Origin: Halobacillus salinarum
Lineage (GTDB): Bacteria; Bacillota; Bacilli; Bacillales; Halobacillaceae
Direction: 5' to 3'
NCBI RefSeq assembly: GCF_022919095.1
Contig: NZ_CP095073.1
Location: 620,001-684,000, forward strand
Length of the DNA stretch: 64,000 nucleotides
Made by a program: the position numbers and the translations under genes. Shown piece after piece: positions 8,937 through 18,460 of this stretch (positions are counted from its first letter, which is position 1; each line of letters starts with the position of its first letter). The notes under the pieces were generated by a model, which saw only the letters and a list, made by a program, of their open reading frames with translations, was not told the DNA's origin and did not search any database.

Positions 8937-10367
8937 ATGAACGTTCTAATGATAGGATCAGAGTGCTCGCCTTTTATTAAAACAGGAGGATTGGCCGATG
9001 TTCTGGGATCGCTTCCTCAAGCCTTGCAGGAACAGGGGCAGGAGGTAAGAGTAGTCCTTCCCAAATATCAGGAGATGAAAGAAGAATGGAAACAGCAGCT
9101 GACCCTGTTGACGACGTTGAACGTTCAGCTTAACTGGCGGAACCAATATGCCGGGGTTGAATATATAGAATATGACGGTATAACCTATTATTTCATTGAT
9201 AACGAATATTATTTTAAACGGTCGAATCTTTATGGATATGGAGATGAAGCAGAAAGGTTCATATTCTTTAACCGTGCGGTTCTGGAAATGGTCAAGGAGC
9301 TTGATTGGAAGCCTGACGTACTGCACTGCCACGACTGGCATGCGGCTCTCGTCCCTTTATACTTAAAAACTCATTATAAAGATGTGGAAGAACTCGCAGG
9401 TATGAAAACGGTCTTTACGATTCATAATTTAAAATATCAAGGCGTATTTCCTGATTCTGTGCTTCATGATTTAATGGATTTCGATGAAACTATGAAAACA
9501 GAAGAAAGTTTAGAGTTCTTTGGAAACATTAATTTTATGAAAGCAGCTTTGAATTATTCAGATTTTATTACAACGGTTAGTGAAACCTATGCAAATGAGA
9601 TTCAAACCCCCTATTATGGGGAAAACCTAGATGGAGTGCTGCGAAGGCGTACGGATGAACTAGTTGGGATAGTGAATGGAATTAACGACAAAGAGTATGA
9701 TCCGATGAAAGACGAGGCGCTTGCTTTCCCTTACCGCAGCTCTTTAATTAAAAAGCGTCAAAACAAAATGTGGCTCCAGCAAGAACTGGGATTGCCTATT
9801 AATAAGGACATCCCGGTCATCGGTATCGTTTCAAGACTCGTAGAACAAAAAGGATTTGACTTAATCGGACGAATCATCGATGAGCTTTTATATCATGAGG
9901 ATTTGCAAATCGTCCTGCTAGGCACCGGCGAGTACCATTATGAACAAATGCTGCAGTGGGCACAGGACCGCCATCCTGAGAAGATGTCGACCAACATCAC
10001 TTTTTCTGATCGGCTTTCCAGACAAATTTATGCGGGCAGTGATCTATTCCTTATGCCTTCCCGTTTTGAGCCTTGTGGAATCGGCCAGCTGATTGCGCTT
10101 CGCTATCTATCAGCACCGATTGTCCGCGAAACAGGCGGCCTTGCGGATACGGTTCATTCCTATGATTTAGAGACGGGAGAAGGAAATGGATTCACGTTTA
10201 CGAATTATAACGCTCACGATATGCTGTTTACGATTAGAAGAGCACTGGAAATCTATCAGGACAAAGCGGCATGGCAGCAGCTCGTTAAAAACATGGTGAA
10301 GAGTCAATTTTCCTGGAAGCTTTCTGCCGCCCAGTACTTGGAGTTGTATGAAACGATGTTTGAGTAG
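8937..10367 (+). CDS. glgA: Glycogen synthase (ADP-glucose)
   Basis: GlgA (476 residues, a GT5 glycosyltransferase of GT-B fold) adds glucose from ADP-glucose to growing alpha-1,4 chains. The ADP-glucose binding motif KTGGL is at residues 15-19, followed by ADVLGSLP. The C-terminal signature PSRFEPCGIGQLIALRY and RETGGLADTV are present. The start ATG follows AAGGAG by 9 bases. It lies 98 bases after glgD, behind a terminator-like hairpin, and 24 bases before glgP. Confidence 0.97.
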   Translation: MNVLMIGSECSPFIKTGGLADVLGSLPQALQEQGQEVRVVLPKYQEMKEEWKQQLTLLTTLNVQLNWRNQYAGVEYIEYDGITYYFIDNEYYFKRSNLYGYGDEAERFIFFNRAVLEMVKELDWKPDVLHCHDWHAALVPLYLKTHYKDVEELAGMKTVFTIHNLKYQGVFPDSVLHDLMDFDETMKTEESLEFFGNINFMKAALNYSDFITTVSETYANEIQTPYYGENLDGVLRRRTDELVGIVNGINDKEYDPMKDEALAFPYRSSLIKKRQNKMWLQQELGLPINKDIPVIGIVSRLVEQKGFDLIGRIIDELLYHEDLQIVLLGTGEYHYEQMLQWAQDRHPEKMSTNITFSDRLSRQIYAGSDLFLMPSRFEPCGIGQLIALRYLSAPIVRETGGLADTVHSYDLETGEGNGFTFTNYNAHDMLFTIRRALEIYQDKAAWQQLVKNMVKSQFSWKLSAAQYLELYETMFE

Positions 10368-10391
10368 AGGAGCCTGATTGGAGGAAGCTGT

Positions 10392-12833
10392 ATGTTCAGC
10401 GATAAAGAAGATTTTAAACAGGCGTTTTGTGAGAAGCTCGAAACAGAGCTTGGTAAAAAAGTAGACATAGCGACCGATCTCGATGCTTTTAGAGCTTTAG
10501 GATCGCTGTTACGGGATAAACTCAGTAAAGAATGGCTTCAAACGAATCTCCGTTATGAGAAGGCTCAGGAAAAACAAGTCTACTACTTTTCTATGGAATT
10601 TCTCATGGGTCGTTTATTAGGGAATAATCTTCTGAATATGCAAATTCTATCCATCGTAAAGGAAGGTCTCTTCGATTTAGGACTTGAGCTTAAGAGTCTT
10701 GAAGAAAAAGAGGAAGATCCAGGACTTGGCAATGGCGGCCTCGGCCGTCTGGCTGCCTGTTTTCTTGATTCTTTAGCTTCTCTCGGTTATGCAGGCCACG
10801 GATTTGGTATGCGCTACCGCTATGGGATGTTTGACCAGCACTTCATCGACGGCTATCAAGTAGAGCTTCCTGATCACTGGCTGTCAAAGGGATTCGTCTG
10901 GGAAGTGAAGCGGCCGGAGGAAGCTGTAGAAGTAAGGTACGGGGGTCAGGTTCAAGCAGTAAAAGATGAAGAAGGGAATTTGAGTTTCAAACATACGGAT
11001 TATGAAAAAGTGAACGCCGTCCCTTATGACGTGCCTGTTGTCGGTTATAACAATGAGACAGTGAATACGTTAAGGCTTTGGTCGGCTGAAGCCACTGAAG
11101 AAGACACGCTGCTCAGGGCGTTCAACCATCAGCAAAAACCAAGCAATTTTCTGGCTCACAAACGATCTTTGGAAGCCATCAGTGAGTTCCTATATCCCGA
11201 TGATTCCACTGAGGAAGGGAAAAGACTCCGGTTAAAGCAGGAATACTTCCTCGTTTCAGCTGGAGTTCAAAGCGCAGTGAAAAACTTTGAACGGTTAAAC
11301 CTGCCATGGTCCTCATTTTCTGACCAAGTCGCCCTGCACATTAATGACACGCACCCTGCCCTGGTCATCCCGGAGTTAATGAGAATCTTAATGGATGATA
11401 AACAGCTGGGGTGGGAGGAAGCGTGGGAGATCACCCAATCTTCTGTTTCCTACACCAACCATACCACTTTAAGTGAAGCACTGGAAACATGGCCGGTTAA
11501 CCTTGTACGATCCCTTCTGCCTAGAATCTTTATGATCATTGATGAAATCAACGAACGGTTTTGCAAAATGCTTTGGAAACAGGACCCTGGCAATTTTGAC
11601 AGGATTGCAAGCCTTGCAATCGTTGCGGATGGCCAAGTAAAAATGGCTCATTTATCAATTGTAGGCAGCTATAGTGTGAATGGGGTGGCGAAGCTTCACA
11701 CGGAAATTTTAAAGAAACGGGAAATGAAGATTTATTATGATACATTTCCAGAGAAGTTCAACAACAAGACAAATGGCATTACGCATCGCCGCTGGCTCAT
11801 GCACGCGAATCCGGCTTTAGCTGATTTAATTACTGAAACGATTGGAGAACAGTGGGTGGATGATCCCGCCAGGCTGTCTGAATTACTCAAAGAAAAAGAG
11901 GATCCGGCTTTGCTGACGGAGTTAGGGAAAATTAAGCAGCAGAACAAAATGAACCTTGCCCACTATGTAAATGAAAGAGCCGGCATCACAATTGATCCGA
12001 ATTCCATTTTTGATGTCCATATCAAACGACTACATGGGTATAAACGCCAGTTGTTAAATGCACTTCATATTATGTATCTCTATACTAAGCTTAAGGCGGA
12101 ACCAGCGTTTGATATGGTGCCGAGGACCTTTATCTTTGGAGCAAAGGCGGCTCCAAGCTATTACTTCGCCAAAAAAGTGATCAAACTGATTAACACGATT
12201 GCGAATGTTGTCAATCATGATCCGGACGTGAAGGACAAAATAAAAGTCGTTTTTCTTGAAAACTACTCCGTTTCATTAGCTGAGAAGATCATTCCCGCAA
12301 CGAATGTAAGTGAACAAATTTCGACAGCCAGCAAAGAGGCTTCGGGAACAGGAAATATGAAACTGATGATGAATGGAGCAGTAACCATAGGTACGCTGGA
12401 TGGTGCCAATGTCGAAATTTACGAACGTGTTGGTAACGATAACATTTATTTGTTCGGTCTCGAATCGGAAGAAGTGCTTGAATATTACCGGAATGGTGCC
12501 TACTCTTCCAAGGAAATTTATGAATCCGATGAACGTGTGAGAAATACTCTTGATCAGCTTGTCCGCTACAGCCCGTTTTCACGAGGAGAAACAGAGTTTC
12601 AGGATATCTTTGACTCGCTCGTTCACTATAATGACGAATACTTTGTTTTGAAGGATTTTGTAAGCTATATGAAAGCCCAGCAGCTCGTCAGCCAGGACTT
12701 CCGGCTCCAAAAACTTTGGAATAAAAAAAGCTTAGTCAACATTGCTCAATCCGGCCATTTTTCAAGCGATCGGACCATTCAGGAGTATGCTTCCGATATT
12801 TGGGAGATCGCGCCGGTCCATACGTTGCTGTAA
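10392..12833 (+). CDS. glgP: Glycogen/starch phosphorylase
   Basis: GlgP (813 residues, GT35) removes glucose units from glycogen with phosphate, releasing glucose-1-phosphate. The pyridoxal phosphate site EASGTGNMKLMMNG is clear, with the cofactor lysine at about residue 657, and the N-terminal region YYFSMEFLMGRLL and GNGGLGRLAACFLDS are canonical. GGAGG precedes the ATG. Having synthesis and degradation genes in one operon is normal in Bacillus. Confidence 0.97.
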   Translation: MFSDKEDFKQAFCEKLETELGKKVDIATDLDAFRALGSLLRDKLSKEWLQTNLRYEKAQEKQVYYFSMEFLMGRLLGNNLLNMQILSIVKEGLFDLGLELKSLEEKEEDPGLGNGGLGRLAACFLDSLASLGYAGHGFGMRYRYGMFDQHFIDGYQVELPDHWLSKGFVWEVKRPEEAVEVRYGGQVQAVKDEEGNLSFKHTDYEKVNAVPYDVPVVGYNNETVNTLRLWSAEATEEDTLLRAFNHQQKPSNFLAHKRSLEAISEFLYPDDSTEEGKRLRLKQEYFLVSAGVQSAVKNFERLNLPWSSFSDQVALHINDTHPALVIPELMRILMDDKQLGWEEAWEITQSSVSYTNHTTLSEALETWPVNLVRSLLPRIFMIIDEINERFCKMLWKQDPGNFDRIASLAIVADGQVKMAHLSIVGSYSVNGVAKLHTEILKKREMKIYYDTFPEKFNNKTNGITHRRWLMHANPALADLITETIGEQWVDDPARLSELLKEKEDPALLTELGKIKQQNKMNLAHYVNERAGITIDPNSIFDVHIKRLHGYKRQLLNALHIMYLYTKLKAEPAFDMVPRTFIFGAKAAPSYYFAKKVIKLINTIANVVNHDPDVKDKIKVVFLENYSVSLAEKIIPATNVSEQISTASKEASGTGNMKLMMNGAVTIGTLDGANVEIYERVGNDNIYLFGLESEEVLEYYRNGAYSSKEIYESDERVRNTLDQLVRYSPFSRGETEFQDIFDSLVHYNDEYFVLKDFVSYMKAQQLVSQDFRLQKLWNKKSLVNIAQSGHFSSDRTIQEYASDIWEIAPVHTLL

Positions 12834-12857
12834 CTGCTTGGAAAGGGAGGAGTTAAT

Positions 12858-14774
12858 GTGAAACAGCAGGATATTTACCACAATAGTTTTGACCTTAAAT
12901 ATAGAGAGCCTTTCGGTGCGGCACCGAAGGGCTCAAACGTCTTCCTAACGATTGACATTCATCATCAATACCAAGTTTCACGTGTCGTTCTCCACTATAT
13001 TTTCGATTCTGTAGATGAAGAGCATACAAAAGAAATGGATTTATACAGTGAGGAACACCAGCATCACTCTTTTGAAACGACCATTACCGTCCCGGAAGAA
13101 CCTCAGCTCGTCTGGTACTATTTTGAAATTAACACAGAAGAAGCTACTTATTATTATGGTAGGGAAAATATTGAAGAAAGCGGAGAGGGACTGATTTACT
13201 CCCAGGTTCCGCCTTCCTGGCAGATCACCGTGTACGACGATGAGTATAAAACGCCCAAGTGGTGGAAGCACGCGACGATGTACCAGATTTTTCCCGACCG
13301 CTTCCACGTTTCTGGAGAACCTGATTTGGAAAAAGCCCCAAAAACAAGCTTAATGCATACCCACTGGGAAAATGATCCTGTCTACGTGCGAAATGCACGA
13401 GGAGAGGTGATCCGCTGGGATTTCTTTGGCGGAACACTGCAGGGGATCATTGATAAATTGGATTATATCGAGTCTCTCGGGACGACCGTTATTTACTTAA
13501 ATCCAATTTTTGAAGCGGAAAGCAATCACCGGTATGATACTGGTGATTATCATAAAATTGACTGCCTGCTTGGAACGAAAGAGGATTTTGAAAAACTGAT
13601 CGAGGAGGCAGAAAGCAGGGGCATGGAAATCATGCTTGACGGTGTATTCAGCCATACAGGAAGTAACAGCATTTACTTCAACCAAAAAGGGGAATACGAT
13701 TCCTTAGGGGCATACCAGTCCAAAGAATCTCCGTATTACCCATGGTACACCTTTTACAACTATCCTGATGATTATGAAGCGTGGTGGGGCGTAGGTACGC
13801 TTCCGACTTTAAATAAATCCGAACAAAGCTACCTCGATTTTCTCATTCATGAAGAGAACAGTGTGATTAAGTATTGGCAAAAAGCTGGAATGAAACATTG
13901 GCGGCTTGATGTAGCGGATGAATTGACTGATGATTTAATCAGCCAGTTAAATCAGCAGTTAAAGAAAGTCGACGAATCCAGTGTCCTGCTCGGGGAAGTG
14001 TGGGAGGATGCTTCCAACAAAAGTGCCTATGGGACGAGGAGAAAATACTTTCTTGGCGGCGTATTGGATTCAGTCATGAATTATCCATTGCGTCAGCTCA
14101 TGCTTGGTTTTATTAAGAATGAACTCGATGCCTATTATATTGAGCGCCGGCTTTTGACCTTAAGTGAACATTATCCTGCCCAGTACTTTTATGCCCTTAT
14201 GAATATGCTTTCCAGCCACGATGTGGAGCGGGTGAAAACACTGCTGAACGATTATCTGCCTGATGATCTATCTCTTGAAGAACGGGAAGAAATCGTCAAA
14301 GAACAGATGAAAGGATTGAGTTTGTGGCTGTACACGTTCCCAGGAATTCCTTCTTTATACTATGGGGATGAGGCAGGGGTGACAGGGGGAGCAGATCCTG
14401 ATAACCGCAAGCCTTATCCTTGGGGAAAGGAAGATAAGGAGCTTTTATCGTGGTATAAAAAACTGGGAAAATGGAGGAAAAAGCATCCTGCATTACGAAC
14501 GGGAGCTTGGAAATCCCACGCTCTGCATAAAGATGTGTATGGATTTGAAAGGTCGATCGAAAACGAGGCGGATGAGTTTGGCGAGAAAATGAAAGATGAC
14601 CATCTGTTGTTTTTGATTAATCGGAACTATAGAGAAAAAAGAGAGGTTTCTTTACCGCTCCGCCAAGGAAAATGGCAGCATATGCGCAGTAAAGAAATCA
14701 TCAAGGTGACCGAAGGAACTTTTTCACTGACGCTTCAGCCAGGGGAAAGTTTACTGCTTCGCCACATGCACTGA
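12858..14774 (+). CDS. Neopullulanase/maltogenic amylase-type GH13 enzyme
   Basis: This 638-residue protein has an N-terminal beta domain resembling CBM34 (residues 1-125) and a GH13 barrel beginning YQIFPDRFHVSGEP. Conserved regions: DGVFSHTG (about 261), WRLDVADEL with nucleophile near 351, LLGEVWED with acid/base near 380, SSHDVERV near 453. No signal peptide is visible, so it acts in the cytoplasm, probably on linear or branched maltodextrins left by GlgP. The layout fits GH13_20 (neopullulanase, cyclomaltodextrinase, maltogenic amylase). It starts with GTG after GGGAGGAG, 24 bases from glgP, as last gene of the operon. B. subtilis glg does not end with this gene. Confidence 0.88.
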   Translation: MKQQDIYHNSFDLKYREPFGAAPKGSNVFLTIDIHHQYQVSRVVLHYIFDSVDEEHTKEMDLYSEEHQHHSFETTITVPEEPQLVWYYFEINTEEATYYYGRENIEESGEGLIYSQVPPSWQITVYDDEYKTPKWWKHATMYQIFPDRFHVSGEPDLEKAPKTSLMHTHWENDPVYVRNARGEVIRWDFFGGTLQGIIDKLDYIESLGTTVIYLNPIFEAESNHRYDTGDYHKIDCLLGTKEDFEKLIEEAESRGMEIMLDGVFSHTGSNSIYFNQKGEYDSLGAYQSKESPYYPWYTFYNYPDDYEAWWGVGTLPTLNKSEQSYLDFLIHEENSVIKYWQKAGMKHWRLDVADELTDDLISQLNQQLKKVDESSVLLGEVWEDASNKSAYGTRRKYFLGGVLDSVMNYPLRQLMLGFIKNELDAYYIERRLLTLSEHYPAQYFYALMNMLSSHDVERVKTLLNDYLPDDLSLEEREEIVKEQMKGLSLWLYTFPGIPSLYYGDEAGVTGGADPDNRKPYPWGKEDKELLSWYKKLGKWRKKHPALRTGAWKSHALHKDVYGFERSIENEADEFGEKMKDDHLLFLINRNYREKREVSLPLRQGKWQHMRSKEIIKVTEGTFSLTLQPGESLLLRHMH

Positions 14775-14803
14775 CCAGCCAGCTCACTTAGGCTGGTTTT
14801 TCC
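14774..14803 (+). terminator. Rho-independent terminator of the glycogen operon
   Basis: ACCAGCC (14774-14780) pairs with GGCTGGT (14791-14797), then TTTT. It starts at the stop codon of the GH13 gene. Confidence 0.85.
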
Positions 14804-14829
14804 TTTAGAGAGGATCGTTGATAAAATGG

Positions 14830-14858
14830 TTTAAATGGCTGCTTTAGTGCTCTATAAT
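14830..14858 (+). promoter_or_regulatory. Candidate sigma-A promoter of purU
   Basis: TTTAAA (14830-14835), 17 bases, TATAAT (14853-14858). The -10 box is perfect; the -35 box is weak. It lies about 30 bases before the purU start. Confidence 0.45.
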
Positions 14859-14886
14859 GTGAAACAACGAAGTGAAGGAGATGCTT

Positions 14887-15786
14887 ATGAACTCATATAC
14901 TCAGCAGTTTATCGAAGAATTCAAACAGGAAAACCAAAACCAGGGAAGGCTGCTGATCAGCTGTCCTGATCAGCCTGGAATTGTGGCGTCAGTTTCCAAT
15001 TTTCTCTATGAACACGACGCAAATATCATAGAATCCAGCCAGTACACGACAGACCCGGATAAGGGAACCTTCTTCATGCGGATCGAATTCCGAGCGGATC
15101 ACCTGAAAGCTAAGGAAACTCACATCAGCGAGGCGTTTAAAGAAGTGGCCCGAAAATTTTCAATGAAGTGGAAGCTTTCGTGTGTATGTGATTTGAAAAA
15201 AACGGCGATCTTTGTTTCAAAAGAACTGCATTGTTTACGCGAGTTGTTGTGGGAGTGGCAGAGTGGTGATTTAATGACCGATATCGCCCTTGTCATCAGC
15301 AACCACGAAGAGGGCCGGGAGATCGTGGAGTCATTTAATCTCCCTTTTTACTACATTCCTGCAAACAAGGAAATCAGGAAGGAAGTCGAACAGCAGCAGC
15401 TTGACCTATTGGACCAATATGACGTTGATTTAATCATTCTGGCTCGTTATATGCAAATTCTTACACCAGACTTTGTAGCGGCGCATCCGCATCGTATCAT
15501 TAATATTCACCATTCGTTCCTGCCTGCTTTTGTAGGCGCCAGCCCTCATAAACGGGCTTATGAACGCGGTGTGAAATTAATCGGAGCTACTTCTCATTAT
15601 GTAACGAATGACTTGGATGAAGGACCGATTATTGAACAGGATATCATGCGCGTCGACCACAGGGATCATGTGACGGACCTCAAGAAAATTGGCAGGTCGA
15701 TCGAGCGGAGCGTCCTTGCCCGGGCAATGAAATGGGACCTGGAAGACCGGATTATTGTGCATGAAAATAAAACCATTGTATTCTAG
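14887..15786 (+). CDS. purU: Formyltetrahydrofolate deformylase
   Basis: PurU (299 residues) hydrolyses 10-formyl-tetrahydrofolate to tetrahydrofolate and formate, balancing one-carbon pools. It has an N-terminal ACT domain (about residues 18-95, LLISCPDQPGIVASVSNFLY) and a formyltransferase-like C-terminal domain with the catalytic motif INIHHSFLPAF and the aspartate in DLDEGPIIEQD. I use the ATG at 14887, 6 bases after AAGGAG; the upstream GTG (14872) and ATG (14881) are badly placed relative to that site. It is followed by a PH-domain gene 37 bases on. Confidence 0.96.
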   Translation: MNSYTQQFIEEFKQENQNQGRLLISCPDQPGIVASVSNFLYEHDANIIESSQYTTDPDKGTFFMRIEFRADHLKAKETHISEAFKEVARKFSMKWKLSCVCDLKKTAIFVSKELHCLRELLWEWQSGDLMTDIALVISNHEEGREIVESFNLPFYYIPANKEIRKEVEQQQLDLLDQYDVDLIILARYMQILTPDFVAAHPHRIINIHHSFLPAFVGASPHKRAYERGVKLIGATSHYVTNDLDEGPIIEQDIMRVDHRDHVTDLKKIGRSIERSVLARAMKWDLEDRIIVHENKTIVF

Positions 15787-15823
15787 AGAGTGAAGCACGA
15801 TATAAGGAAAAGGAGTGAAGAAA

Positions 15824-16201
15824 ATGGGATTCCTAGACGGATTAATGGGCAATGCAAGTGAAGTGAACCGTGAAAAAGTGGAACGTGAGCTGGAGGATAT
15901 TCTCGTTCCTGGAGAGGATTTTCAAAGCGGCTATAAAGTGCTTAGAGACTTGTTCATTTTTACTAACAAGCGATTGATCTTAATTGATAAGCAGGGGATG
16001 ACAGGAAAAAAGGTCGATTATCATTCCATCCCGTATAAAAGCATCACTCATTTTCGTGTGGAAACAGCAGGAAGCTTTGATCTTGATTCAGAGCTGAAGA
16101 TTTGGATTTCCGGTACGAGTGAACCGATCGGAAAAACGTTCAAAAAAGACAGTCCTATTCATGAGGTGCAGCAGACCTTAGCTGGATATGTTTTATCATA
16201 A
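15824..16201 (+). CDS. PH domain protein (DUF1696/YvbH-like)
   Basis: The 125-residue protein is a bacterial pleckstrin-homology-like domain: FIFTNKRLILIDKQGMTGKK followed by VDYHSIPYKSITHF and a C-terminal helix. It has no membrane segment or signal peptide, so it is cytosolic. Small PH-domain proteins of this type are common in Bacilli and have no agreed function. The ATG at 15824 has AAAGGAG about 8 bases upstream. A strong terminator follows it. Confidence 0.8.
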   Translation: MGFLDGLMGNASEVNREKVERELEDILVPGEDFQSGYKVLRDLFIFTNKRLILIDKQGMTGKKVDYHSIPYKSITHFRVETAGSFDLDSELKIWISGTSEPIGKTFKKDSPIHEVQQTLAGYVLS

Positions 16202-16207
16202 CCGTTC

Positions 16208-16245
16208 AACTTGTAGGAAACCTCTGGGTTTTCTACAAGTTTTTA
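16208..16245 (+). terminator. Rho-independent terminator
   Basis: AACTTGTAG-AAACC with GGTTT-CTACAAGTT forms a long stem with one internal mismatch, followed by TTTTAATTT. It ends the PH-domain gene. Confidence 0.85.
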
Positions 16246-16262
16246 ATTTGTAATGCAAAATG

Positions 16263-16298
16263 AAAAGACTGACGAGTTAACGCCAGTCTTTCTTTTTA
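16263..16298. terminator. Bidirectional terminator between convergent genes
   Basis: AAAAGACTG pairs with CAGTCTTT, with T-rich sequence on the + strand and TTTTCAT on the minus strand. It reaches the stop codon of the minus-strand ATPase gene and could serve both directions. Confidence 0.65.
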
Positions 16299-18095
16299 TC
16301 TGTTCGGCACATGATTTTTTGAGTAGGCGCGGTCGGCCAGTTGATTCAAATACGGTACCAGTCTCGGCCCGCGAACGTCGAGTAAATAGGTGGGAGAAGA
16401 AATGCCATCCTCTTCTTGGAAGGATGCTCCTTCAACCTCTTTGTAACCGAAAAATTTGATTAAATCCTGGAATGCTGAATTGGGTGTAGAAATCAGCATT
16501 CTCCCTCCTGTGAGCAGGAGCGGAAATAGATGATAAAGCAGAAAGTAGCCGGTTTCTGCGTCTTCATGTCTGCTTGAGCTCAGCATTCGAATGTACCAGC
16601 CGGATTGGGAATCCTGAGAAACCGAATATTCCTTTTCGTCCATCATGGACAAATCTTTAAAGTATCCTCTTGACGCCGGCGCAGATTTTAAATGTTGTAT
16701 CGTCTCCCTGTTAATGGGAACGACAATGGAAAGTCCTAAATTCTGGCCATGCTCGTTTTTAACAAATTGAAAGGAAGGCCTGCGCTCATTATTCCAGCCG
16801 GGATTTAGGAAGCCGCTTGGGCTGAAGTCTTCCTCAGTGTTGGATAATTCAAGAATGTTTTCCATGAATGGTTGTTTCTTTTGCACGTATTCTTCCAGTT
16901 CCTCGAGATTATGTTTTCCAATCGGATCTAAATATTTATTCGAATCAGCTGTGCTTGTAAATAGAGAGGAGCGGGTGATTTCTTCTCCTACATGGTAAAG
17001 AAATTCGGCAAGGTTCCTGTCCGTTAATTCATTGGCACTCATTTTATGGAGAAAATGGTATGCGCTTTGTCTTCGAAGCAGATGGTAATTCTGCGGAGCT
17101 CCTTCTTTCAGCAATAGAATAATTTTTGAGCGGACCAGCTCGTGGATCGTCCAGCCGTGATTAGTTTTTTTGACAAACGGCAGGGACGTCAATTCTGCTA
17201 TGGCCGTAGCTGATACACGCTCTTTGAGCACGTTGGAAATCAACGATTGGTTAAAGTGCCTGACAACAGAAGCGGTTTCGATCAGCAGCCGCCAATCCGG
17301 ATCAGATATTCCTTCCAGCCAAGTTTTTATTAAGTAGGATAGACGTTCTTCCAAGGTGGGAGGATACGCACGTGTGTAGGCATCCTCGTAATGGCTGATA
17401 CGGAAAAAGGAAAGGGCTAACGGGTGCCCATCCGTGTAATGCCATATATTCTTGAACGCTTTTTGTCCTTCCACTCCTGCTTCTTGTAAATACGTACAGC
17501 TCTCATCGTAATTAAAGCCTGTAAGCTGCAGCTGGGTAATGGATGCATGTAATGTGGAGGAATCCACCCACCCATCTGCCAGCGGGTGACGGCCGGCAAT
17601 CACGACAAGGGTATTGGAAGGAAGCTGTTCAATGAATCCTTCCCGTAACTGTTGGCCTAAGCTGCCGAATTTTTCGAAATGGTCGATTGCAATGACAATC
17701 TGGTAAATTTTCGCGGCATTTTTAATGATATGCACGCAGTCGTCAAGCCCTAATGACTTAGCCGCATGAGGCGGTCTGATGTGAAGTTTTGTCGAAATCA
17801 AGTGAATCATCTGCTCTGCCAGGCAGGAAGGCGAATGAATGAGGTCATCGCTGTCCAAGTTAAAGTACACCATCTTATCCATAGGCTCTGTGATCTTTTG
17901 AAATGCCTGCAGAAGTGAGGTTTTTCCAATACCGGCTTCTCCGTAAATGTGGAGGAGGTGCTTATTGTGCCTGCTCTTACGCAGGAGGTCTTCAAATACG
18001 CGTAGTTCGTTTTTACGACCAATAAAAGCATCTCCGCCAAGGGTAGCTGACTTACCTTCCATAGCGGGCTTCCCAGCTGAATCTGTTAACCACAC
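16296..18095 (-). CDS. STAND-type ATPase, putative signalling protein
   Basis: This protein (about 599 residues) has a MalT-like NTPase core: a lead-in FIGRKNELRVFEDLL, Walker A GEAGIGKTS (about residues 52-60), Walker B VIAIDHFE (about 134-141) and a winged-helix-like region around ELVRSKIILLLKEG. Its last 200 residues (LSIVVPINRETIQHLK, ... YFLLYHLFPLLLTGGRMLI) contain no helix-turn-helix that I recognise and look like a GNAT-like or unknown sensor domain. I start at GTG 18095 because GAGGAGG lies 8 bases upstream; the ATG at 18122 has no site. It is divergent from gltAB, where B. subtilis has the regulator gltC. A regulatory link to glutamate synthesis is only an inference from position. 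Confidence 0.7.
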   Translation of the reverse strand: MWLTDSAGKPAMEGKSATLGGDAFIGRKNELRVFEDLLRKSRHNKHLLHIYGEAGIGKTSLLQAFQKITEPMDKMVYFNLDSDDLIHSPSCLAEQMIHLISTKLHIRPPHAAKSLGLDDCVHIIKNAAKIYQIVIAIDHFEKFGSLGQQLREGFIEQLPSNTLVVIAGRHPLADGWVDSSTLHASITQLQLTGFNYDESCTYLQEAGVEGQKAFKNIWHYTDGHPLALSFFRISHYEDAYTRAYPPTLEERLSYLIKTWLEGISDPDWRLLIETASVVRHFNQSLISNVLKERVSATAIAELTSLPFVKKTNHGWTIHELVRSKIILLLKEGAPQNYHLLRRQSAYHFLHKMSANELTDRNLAEFLYHVGEEITRSSLFTSTADSNKYLDPIGKHNLEELEEYVQKKQPFMENILELSNTEEDFSPSGFLNPGWNNERRPSFQFVKNEHGQNLGLSIVVPINRETIQHLKSAPASRGYFKDLSMMDEKEYSVSQDSQSGWYIRMLSSSRHEDAETGYFLLYHLFPLLLTGGRMLISTPNSAFQDLIKFFGYKEVEGASFQEEDGISSPTYLLDVRGPRLVPYLNQLADRAYSKNHVPNR

Positions 18096-18405
18096 TAGTA
18101 ATTCCTCCTCTTTCCTATTCATAAATAAAAAACTAGTGATCCTATTTAGGGAAATAAAGTTGAAGGGACAGTCAATTGTACGGCGCAGAGATTGCCAATC
18201 GAGAGAAGGTCAAGGGGAAATATAGTATATAATAACCGAATTTTCAGAAAAATTCAATAGGATTTATGTTAATTTTCCTTAAATTGTCCCTTTATCATAT
18301 CTACTCAATTGTAAAAAAATCATTCCCATTACTAGATACAACTTCCAATTAGGGAGGGAAAACTAAAAAAATTTTAAAAAAATCCGCAAAAATCCGCTCC
18401 AAATA

Positions 18406-18420
18406 TGGTTGCGCTTTCAT
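18406..18420 (-). promoter_or_regulatory. Candidate cre (CcpA) site upstream of gltAB
   Basis: Read on the minus strand, ATGAAAGCGCAACCA fits the relaxed cre consensus WTGNAANCGNWNNCW at all positions and the stricter Bacillus form at 12 of 14. It lies about 200 bases upstream of gltA in the divergent region. Carbon control of gltAB is known in B. subtilis. Confidence 0.45.
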
Positions 18421-18460
18421 TACTATTAAATAAGGTATTTTCAAATCATTATAATTGTAT

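Noticed and set aside
18123-18225. Extension of the STAND ATPase gene or a + strand small gene
   Set aside because: The upstream ATG lacks a ribosome binding site, and the + strand frame is mostly antisense to the ATPase start.
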